Assembly (NCBI GenBank): GCA_902158735.1 | Contig: CABGHG010000117.1 | Span: 1-5,698, forward strand | Origin: Candidatus Methanolliviera sp. GoM_oil | Lineage (GTDB): Archaea > Halobacteriota > Methanoliparia > Methanoliparales > Methanoliparaceae | Length of the DNA: 5,698 nucleotides | Direction of reading: 5' to 3' | Part shown: positions 1-5,327 of the stretch, in pieces | Numbering within the stretch: position 1 is the stretch's first letter | How the letters are laid out: each line of letters starts with the position of its first letter | The notes under the pieces: model-generated | Seen by the model: only the letters and a program-made list of their open reading frames with translations | Databases searched by the model: none | Told to the model about the DNA's origin: nothing | Made by a program: the position numbers and the translations under genes

Positions 1-1
1 G

Positions 2-940
2 GGGATCTCGATGGATGCAGACGTGGATGATGCCGAGAGAAGTATTGACGTCGCATTGGGATTTGATCTGCCGTTCTCAATCGATACTTCGGTTCCAGAA
101 TTTCTTCTATCCGGATGCGGCAGAGCAGATATGCTTTTGAGCGCAAATAAAGAGATATTGGATGGTATCGGAGAAGAGATTGCAGAAACAGATTCAGCCG
201 TTACCATTATAGCGGAAGAAGATTCCGATTTAGACGAAAATTTGAATCTTGCAAGAGAACTTGAAATAAAAAAGATCGTCGCGGATCCGATCTTGAACCA
301 CGTGGGAGAGGGGCTCGTCGCGTCATTGGAGAGATATAAAAAAATAAGGGGAAAATTTAAAGATATTCCTCTATTTTTCGGCGTTGGAAATGTCTCAGAG
401 CTAATAGATGCAGACTCTGTCGGAGTAAATGCTATCTTGGCAGGTCTGGCATCAGAACTAAATGCAGATATATTGTTCACACCAGAATACAGCCAGAAAT
501 GTTTTGGGAGTATATATGAACTTAGAAGAGCTTCTGAGATGATGTTTCTCTCCGAGAATAGAGGAATGCCACCAAAAGATCTGGGAATAGATCTCCTCTT
601 ATTTAAAGAGAAGAGAAAAAAGACGAGTTTTTTTCAAACGACCAAGATCGTTGCGGCAAAAGAGAAGAAGGAGTGGAAGATCGATCCACTTGGCGGGTTC
701 TTGATAAACGTGAAGGATGGATGGATTTACGCGATACATAGGCGATGCACGATTCTTGGGAAGGGTGCGAAAGAGATACTAGATACGATCATCGAGAAAG
801 ATTTGGCGAGTTCAAAGGAACACATCGCATACTTAGGAAGGGAACTTATGAAAGCAGAGATCTGTATGAAACTGGGAAGAAGTTATCTTCAGGACGAGGA
901 ATTCGAGTATGTTTATCCGTTTGAAGGTAAAGATGAATAA
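2..940 (+). CDS. Archaeal dihydropteroate synthase-related protein, C-terminal part (5' end outside window)
   Basis: Probably a pterin-binding TIM-barrel protein of the family found in archaea without a bacterial-type dihydropteroate synthase, presumed to act in tetrahydromethanopterin/folate-type cofactor synthesis; the exact reaction is not settled. The frame is open from base 2 (Gly-Ile-Ser before the Met at 11), and that Met sits in an IS-MDAD strand internal to the barrel. The true start therefore lies to the left, and I do not take 11 as the start. About 310 residues are visible of a family usually near 500. Numbering from that Met, barrel motifs include ADPIL (91-95) and GVGNVSELIDADSVG (124-138). 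Roughly 213-299 is the C-terminal domain also known as a small stand-alone protein in cyanobacteria (DUF4346-like), with HIAYLGREL (271-279) and YLQDEEFEY near the end. The stop at 938-940 is 14 bases before argH, so cotranscription is likely. Family assignment is from recognition of these motifs. Confidence 0.85.
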   Translation, partial: GISMDADVDDAERSIDVALGFDLPFSIDTSVPEFLLSGCGRADMLLSANKEILDGIGEEIAETDSAVTIIAEEDSDLDENLNLARELEIKKIVADPILNHVGEGLVASLERYKKIRGKFKDIPLFFGVGNVSELIDADSVGVNAILAGLASELNADILFTPEYSQKCFGSIYELRRASEMMFLSENRGMPPKDLGIDLLLFKEKRKKTSFFQTTKIVAAKEKKEWKIDPLGGFLINVKDGWIYAIHRRCTILGKGAKEILDTIIEKDLASSKEHIAYLGRELMKAEICMKLGRSYLQDEEFEYVYPFEGKDE

Positions 941-954
941 AAAAGGGAACGAAG

Positions 955-2436
955 ATGAAAGATATATTGAGAGGCAGGTTGAAAGAGGAGGAAGACGAGT
1001 TATTTAAGCAATATACGGTCTCCTTGGATGTGGATAGATGGCTTTTTACTGCCGACATCTATCTCGATCTTGCCCACGTGACAATGTTGGAGGAGTGTGG
1101 GATAATTGGAAAGGAGGACGCAAAAAAGATATTGAGTGGTCTTCTTGAGATAAAGAGAGATGGGATAAAGAAGGAAGAATTGGAGATATACGAGGACGTT
1201 CACGTTGCGATCGAGAGCAGATTGATCGAAAAAATTGGAGATGTGGGGGGAAAGATGCACACGGCAAGATCGAGAAACGACGAGGTCGCAACGTGTTTGA
1301 GATTTAAATTGAGAGATGAATTACTGGAGACAATGAACTTACTCATCGAATTAAGGAGAGAGATGATAAGGCTCTCTGAAAGAAATTTTGGCGTAATCAT
1401 GCCGGGATACACGCATCTACAGCACGCCCAGCCTGTACTTCTATCCTACCACATCATGGCGCACCACGATGCGTTCAAAAGGGATTTTGATAGGCTTTTA
1501 TATTCCTATAAGCGGGTAAACGTATCTCCTCTCGGTTCTGCGGCATTTTCAGGCACCGGTTTCAAAATTGATCGTAAAAGAACCGCTTATTTGCTCGGAT
1601 TTGATGATCTGATAGAGAATTCGATGGACGCTGTGAGTGCCAGGGATTTCATCTTAGAGGTGCTCTCCGCTCTCTCGATATTGATGATAGACGTAAGCAG
1701 AATGGCAGAAGAGCTGATATTGTGGAGTACATCGGAATTTAATTTCATCGAGATAAAGGATTCTTTCGCATCCACAAGTTCCATAATGCCGCAGAAGAAG
1801 AATCCGGATGCTCTTGAGCTGATGAGGGCAAGGTCAGGAAGTTTGATCGGTTATCTGACTGCCGCATTTTCGATCTGTAAATCTCTTCCCTTCTCCTATA
1901 ATTTGGACAATCAGGAGGTTTCAATACATATTTATAGATCTGTGGAGATTGTGGAGATGACTTTAAATCTCTTAAATAGGATTTTGAATACATTAGAGGT
2001 AAACGAGAGAGAGATGGAGAAGAGGGCAAAAGAAGGCTTTACGGTGGCTACAGAACTTGCAGATACGATAGTTCGAGAAACAGGAATACCTTTCAGAACT
2101 GCTCATTCAATCGTTGGAGAACTGGCGAGGGAAGGAGAAGATAGGGATCAATCGCAGATATTTACAAAATTGGATGAGATATCATTAGAAAAGATCGGAG
2201 AAAGATTGAGTAAGATCGGTTTGAGCAAAGAAAAGGTTAAATCTGCCTTAGATATAAGAGAAAATATAAAAAGAAGGGATAGTTTGGGCGGCACTTCTTA
2301 TTTGGAAGTCAAGAGGATGATAGAAGTAAGAAAAGAAGAACTAAAGAAAGACGAAGAGAAGATAGGTGAGATGACAAATAAACTTGAGAGAAGATTGAGG
2401 GGGCTCTTGGAAATATGTAAATCTTTGCATCAATGA
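955..2436 (+). CDS. argH: Argininosuccinate lyase
   Basis: Cytosolic lyase that splits argininosuccinate into arginine and fumarate, the last step of arginine synthesis; it belongs to the fumarase/aspartase superfamily and is normally a homotetramer. At 493 residues it is complete, slightly longer than the usual 460-490. Signatures in order: HTARSRNDEVAT (102-113), the family's substrate-binding loop; MPGYTHLQHAQPV (149-161), where His154 is the expected catalytic base; SSIMPQKKNPD (275-285), the superfamily signature loop, in which Ser275 aligns with the catalytic serine. The residue before the serine pair is Thr rather than the common Gly. A lysine/glutamate-rich helical extension follows Leu450. 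The ATG at 955 gives the expected N-terminus (ILRGRLKEE...DRWLFTADI) and is preceded by a weak GGGAA at 945-949. No frame damage is seen, unlike everything downstream. Confidence 0.97.
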   Translation: MKDILRGRLKEEEDELFKQYTVSLDVDRWLFTADIYLDLAHVTMLEECGIIGKEDAKKILSGLLEIKRDGIKKEELEIYEDVHVAIESRLIEKIGDVGGKMHTARSRNDEVATCLRFKLRDELLETMNLLIELRREMIRLSERNFGVIMPGYTHLQHAQPVLLSYHIMAHHDAFKRDFDRLLYSYKRVNVSPLGSAAFSGTGFKIDRKRTAYLLGFDDLIENSMDAVSARDFILEVLSALSILMIDVSRMAEELILWSTSEFNFIEIKDSFASTSSIMPQKKNPDALELMRARSGSLIGYLTAAFSICKSLPFSYNLDNQEVSIHIYRSVEIVEMTLNLLNRILNTLEVNEREMEKRAKEGFTVATELADTIVRETGIPFRTAHSIVGELAREGEDRDQSQIFTKLDEISLEKIGERLSKIGLSKEKVKSALDIRENIKRRDSLGGTSYLEVKRMIEVRKEELKKDEEKIGEMTNKLERRLRGLLEICKSLHQ

Positions 2437-2465
2437 TGGAATGGCAGAGAACCAAATAATGGTGA

Positions 2466-2699
2466 AGTTTACGGCTGATAAAAGCCCAATGTAGTTTGCA
2501 GATCGAAGAAGATGTTGCAAGACTAACCGTCGAAAATAGATCTTCGATGCTCCAAGATCTGGACAGAGGGAGAAGAACCGAAATAAACGAGATAAATGGG
2601 GTTGTTGTGGATCTTGGGGGGGGGAAATACGGTGTCAAATGCGAGGTGAATGAGACTCTTCTCCGTTTGGTTGAAGCTATAGAAGGAGCAAACTTTTGA
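2466..2699 (+). pseudogene. Remnant of 2-dehydropantoate 2-reductase (C-terminal end only)
   Basis: Ketopantoate reductase makes pantoate for coenzyme A synthesis in a roughly 300-residue protein: an N-terminal NADPH-binding Rossmann domain and a helical C-terminal domain. Only the last ~70 residues are present. From the TTG at 2496 the frame reads the diagnostic C-terminal block SSMLQDLDRGRRTEINEING (residues 16-35) and then GVKCEVNETLLRLVEAIE. The Glu of TEIN (29) aligns with the catalytic Glu of the family. The frame is open back only to 2466, just after a TGA, and nothing upstream resembles the Rossmann domain, because argH ends at 2436. There is no convincing ribosome site before 2496. 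A run of nine G at 2616-2624 lies in the frame and is a slippage-prone spot. I read this as a truncated, non-functional relic. A stand-alone small protein cannot be excluded but is unlikely because the catalytic domain is missing. Confidence 0.8.
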
Positions 2700-2771
2700 T
2701 TTGGTAGAGAAGAAGAATATGCCCGGACAAGTTCAACCAGACCGTGTTGGAATTTTTGGCAAATATAAGAT

Positions 2772-2790
2772 AAAAAAAATTTATATGAGA
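2772..2790 (+). promoter_or_regulatory. Candidate archaeal promoter (A-rich BRE plus TATA box)
   Basis: A run of A at 2772-2779 leads into ATTTATAT at 2779-2786, which matches the archaeal TATA-box pattern with a purine/A-rich BRE-like stretch upstream. Initiation about 25 bases downstream would fall near 2810, leaving a short leader before the ATG at 2826. The site lies between the panE relic and the decarboxylase gene, where an operon promoter is expected. The match is by eye only, in an AT-rich background. Confidence 0.5.
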
Positions 2791-2814
2791 TGGACGAATA
2801 CAATGAGGTAAAAA

Positions 2815-2818
2815 GGAG
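2815..2818 (+). promoter_or_regulatory. Shine-Dalgarno site for the acetoacetate decarboxylase gene
   Basis: GGAG within AAAAGGAGAAG lies seven bases before the ATG at 2826. This supports that ATG as the original start, together with the family-like N-terminal reading that follows it (YSIPRTAPLYGR). Confidence 0.6.
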
Positions 2819-2825
2819 AAGAAAA

Positions 2826-3575
2826 ATGTCGCATAAATCAACTATCGAGGATGCCTACAGTATCCCTAGGACAGCTCCACTCTACGGCAGATCGCCGCGT
2901 GAGTATAGATAGCTGGATGGGACAGTTCTTGTTTAAAACGACCCCAGAGATCATCAGAGAGCTAGTGCCAGAGCCCCTTGTCCCAAACCCCGAAACCTCA
3001 TGTTAATCAGCCTCAACCGTTGTAACGTCAGTGGGTTTGGTTCCTTCAACGAGGTAGTTCTGGCTGCACCATCGGCCTTTAATGAGATAACCGGCCAATA
3101 CGCCGTGTGCCTCTACACTGATGAGGTTATGCCCGTCGTTTGCGGCCGGGAGGTTTGGGGATAGCCTAAGAAGGAGGCCCGTGTCATATTCGCGGAAAAG
3201 GAGGCAGTGCTAACGGCCACGGTGGAACGTGGGGGGATTGAGCTGATCAGAGCTGCAATGGAGCTGGCCGAGCTGGGGAGTCCTGAAGAGCTTCAGCCTA
3301 ATCTGCCTTGGTTCAACCTTAAGATGATCCCTTCGGTGAAGAGGGATGCACCGCCCGATGTGATGCAGATTACTTCTACAACCTTTGAGAACTTTAAGGT
3401 TAAGCAGGTGTATAAGGGCAGGGCGACTTTAGAATTCAGCACCTCGCCTGTCGATCCTCTACATAAGATCGCGATTAAGGAAGTGCAGGGAGGTTTCTAT
3501 TTCAATTTTGATTGCACCATGACCTACAGAGACGTCATCTACGATTACCTCGCTGAGGGTAAGAAAAGGGGATAA
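2826..3575 (+). pseudogene. Acetoacetate decarboxylase family gene, frameshifted with two in-frame TAG codons
   Basis: The family decarboxylates acetoacetate to acetone and CO2, or related beta-keto acids, through a lysine Schiff base. The span equals 250 codons, the normal length, so the gene decayed without large loss. The reading starts in one frame (YSIPRTAPLYGR), meets TAG at 2910-2912, shifts by one near 2932 (TAA at 2934 in the old frame) to give FKTTPEIIRELVPEPLVPNPE, then returns to the first frame near 2997 (LMLISLNRCNVSGFGSFNEV). A second TAG at 3162-3164 falls directly before Pro-Lys-Lys. The first of these lysines (3168-3170) aligns with the Schiff-base lysine, Lys115 of the clostridial enzyme, and the TAG takes the place of the Tyr of its YPKK motif. 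The 3' part (from 3165) is open and ends with the family-typical VIYDYLAEG. The stop is three bases from the next ATG, so it was operonic. The gene is visibly richer in G+C than argH, consistent with acquisition. Confidence 0.85.
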
Positions 3576-3578
3576 AAA

Positions 3579-4049
3579 ATGGACAGAGTAAAAAACGAAG
3601 TCACAGACCAAATGAAGGCAAATACGCTTAATTCAATACGGGTACAATTGGTAAGGTCAGCTATGATATCCTGAGTAGAGAATATGGGAAGGAAAAAGGG
3701 CTTGAATTGACCTCAGAGATTTTCATAGACATGTGCCGTAAGGGTTTTGAGCCACTTGTAGGAACGTATGAGAAGAATGCGAAGGGAGCTTCGCAAATAG
3801 TTAAGGGATGCCCACCAATTGCAGATGGTGAGAGGGGAGATAATTGAATCCTCAGAAAAACGTGCCACGGTAAGGGAATATGATTGTCTTTGCCATGGTA
3901 ACTGGAACCTTGAGTTATGCTCAAAGATTTCCCCGGATGCCTGTGATTTAATCTGCGATATGCTAAATCCCAAGCTAAGGTCGTATCATACCCATTATTT
4001 GAATGCCGGTGATGATTACTGTGAGATGGTATTTGAACTTGAAGATTGA
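3579..4049 (+). pseudogene. Probable L-2-amino-thiazoline-4-carboxylate hydrolase-like gene, frameshifted
   Basis: The 157-codon span starts at ATG 3579, three bases after the decarboxylase stop, and ends with TGA at 4047-4049. No single frame is open. The first ~16-20 codons (MDRVKNEVTDQMKA) are in one frame. Near 3630-3645 the sense moves to another frame, giving IGKVSYDILSREYGKEKG and a helical stretch up to TGA at 3845. Near 3805-3820 it returns to the first frame for the C-terminal part (VREYDCLCHGNWN, then SPDACDLICDML, then LNAGDDYCEMVFELE). The Cys-containing 'EYDC' strand and the closing 'GDDYCEM' block resemble the hydrolase family, whose named member hydrolyses a thiazoline intermediate of cysteine formation. 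Most relatives have no known role, so the substrate here is unknown. The two shifts cancel, as in the preceding gene. The family call is moderate; the frame damage is directly seen. Confidence 0.55.
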
Positions 4050-4052
4050 TAG

Positions 4053-4151
4053 GATAGATCAAGCATACGAGCGATCTTCATAGAAGAACTGCCGAAAACA
4101 AGCACAGGTAAGATAGACAAAAAGGTATTGAGAGAGGATAGATGGATCTGA
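4053..4151 (+). pseudogene. Tail of an AMP-forming acyl-CoA synthetase (about 32 residues)
   Basis: The frame reads AIFIEELPKTSTGKIDKKVL (from 4071) and closes with REDRWI before TGA at 4149-4151. PKTSTGKIDKKVLR is the C-terminal A10-type motif of the ANL superfamily, which holds the lysine (in GK) needed for acyl-adenylate formation. In intact enzymes of about 500-560 residues this is the very end of the protein. Everything before it is missing: it follows the TGA and TAG at 4047-4052 of the preceding gene. A deletion of about 1.5 kb, ending near 4053-4070, is the simplest explanation. The lost enzyme would have activated a carboxylic acid to its CoA thioester, fitting the neighbouring decarboxylase and dehydrogenase. 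Confidence 0.8.
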
Positions 4152-4191
4152 AGATAGAGGGAGATTGTTGCAATAGAATGAGAGTTAAAAA

Positions 4192-4196
4192 GGGAG
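4192..4196 (+). promoter_or_regulatory. Shine-Dalgarno site for the short-chain dehydrogenase
   Basis: GGGAG lies seven bases before the ATG at 4204 and fixes that start, which is otherwise obscured by the premature stop. The same octamer GGGAGATT also occurs at 4159-4166. Confidence 0.55.
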
Positions 4197-4203
4197 ATTA
4201 AAA

Positions 4204-4983
4204 ATGGATAGAGTAAAAGATAAAGTGGCTTTGATCACAGGAGGAGCGTCAGGTATTGGCAGAGAATGTGCTTTGTTATTGACAAAGGAAGGAACCAAAG
4301 TAGTCGTTACTGGTATCAATGAGTAAGGAGAAAAAGTTGCCGGTGAAATAAAAGCCAACGGTGATAAAGCTATCTTTCTCGAACACGATGTCTCTGAGGA
4401 AGAAGATTGGAAAAGGGTGATCAAGCAGACATTACAGAAGTTTGGAAAGCTGGATGTCCTTGTGAACAATGCCGGTGTTGGATTGGGAGCGAAGGATAAC
4501 GTTGAAACCATTTCATTGGAGGAGTGGCGTTGGCTAATGAGCATCGATTTGGATGGCGTCTTCTTGGGGACCAAATACGGCATAGAGGCGATGAAGAAGA
4601 GTGGTGGCGGTTCAATCATCAATATGTCATCTATCGCGGGAATTGTAGGAGTTCCCGGCTTCGAGACATACAGCGCAAGTAAAGGCGATGTAAGAATCTT
4701 TACTAAATCTGCTGCCCTCGATTGTGCACAGGCAGGTTATAATATCAGGGTTAACTCTGTTCACCCCAACTGGATTAGAACTGCTATGGAGGAAAAAGGC
4801 GGACAATATTTTGGAGAGGGAGATGTTGAGGCTGGGCGAAAACTCTTGGATAGTTCACAGCCAATAGGACACATAGGTGAGCCAATCGATGTTGCTTATG
4901 GTGTTCTCTATCTTGCATCCGATGAGTCGAAGTTTGTTACCGGTTCCGAGCTGGTAATAGATGGAGGTTATACAGCGCAGTAA
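4204..4983 (+). pseudogene. Short-chain dehydrogenase/reductase (SDR) with a premature TAA at codon 41
   Basis: A classical NAD(P)-dependent SDR of 259 sense codons, full length for the family, acting on an alcohol/ketone of unknown identity. Motifs: TGGASGIG cofactor loop (12-19), HDVS, NNAG (88-91), Ser143, Tyr156 and Lys160 of the YSASK catalytic site, and the C-terminal ELVIDGGYTAQ. The only frame break is TAA at 4324-4326 (codon 41), right after the second beta strand; one base change from GAA would produce it. Two further positions look worn: Gly37 after VVVT, where NAD-dependent relatives usually have Asp, and Asp115 in SIDLDGVF, where most classical SDRs have the catalytic-tetrad Asn. 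The usual PG of the substrate loop reads PN (VHPNWIRT). Translation restarting at the GTG at 4417 would lack the cofactor loop, so the product is probably inactive. A sequencing error at one base would restore the frame but not explain the substitutions. Confidence 0.9.
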
Positions 4984-5024
4984 AGGTGAAAGACTATAAG
5001 AAAAAATTTAAAAGGAAATAAACT

Positions 5025-5327
5025 ATGTCCAAGATAATAATTAACCCGGATTTATGTAAAATATGCGATATTTGTATCCTATCTTGTCCGATGAATATAT
5101 TTATCCAAAAAGAGGAAGATTCTATCCCCGAAGTTACTCACGAAGAGATGTGCATCTCATGCGGTCATTGTGTTGCCATTTGTCCAGGGGATGCTATATC
5201 TCATAAAAGCTTTCCAGAAGGAAGCATAAAACCTGTTAATCAAGATATTAGGTCGTGTCCTCTGAGTACTGAAAAGATTTATCTACCAGAAGGTCATATC
5301 ACCTTTTGGGGATGGGAGTGTACTTAA
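5025..5327 (+). pseudogene. Ferredoxin-nitroreductase fusion, truncated after the ferredoxin domain by an insertion sequence
   Basis: The first ~75 residues form an 8Fe-8S (2[4Fe-4S]) ferredoxin module: Cys11/14/17 with Cys21-Pro, and Cys43/46/49 with Cys53-Pro. The following AISHKSFPEGSIKPVNQDI is the linker typical of proteins that carry a C-terminal FMN nitroreductase domain of about 170-190 residues. That domain is absent: after Ile75 (base 5249) the reading runs 25 residues into unrelated sequence and stops at 5325-5327. GGA at 5014-5016 precedes the ATG at 5025. The intact protein would pass electrons from its clusters to flavin for reduction of an unsaturated or nitro-type substrate. 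The short product could still fold as a soluble ferredoxin, so residual function cannot be ruled out. The rest of the gene would be expected to the right of the insertion, outside the window. Confidence 0.75.

Noticed and set aside
11..13. ATG at 11 as the true start of the dihydropteroate synthase-like protein
   Set aside because: The frame is open to the window edge, the residues around it (GISMDAD) are an internal barrel strand, and the family is about 200 residues longer.
2309..2803. A 164-codon open frame on the minus strand
   Set aside because: It overlaps the end of argH and the panE relic, is rich in Ser/Leu/Phe as antisense of A/G-rich coding strands is, and has no recognisable motif.
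2910..3164. Pyrrolysine read-through of the two TAG codons in the decarboxylase
   Set aside because: The gene also needs two frameshifts to be read, and the neighbouring genes are broken by TAA, frameshift or truncation, so amber decoding alone would not rescue it. Kept as a question in the findings.
3661..4062. Minus-strand open frames opposite the hydrolase-like gene, and another at 4185-4622 opposite the SDR
   Set aside because: The plus strand carries the recognisable protein motifs there; the antisense products are low-complexity shadows.
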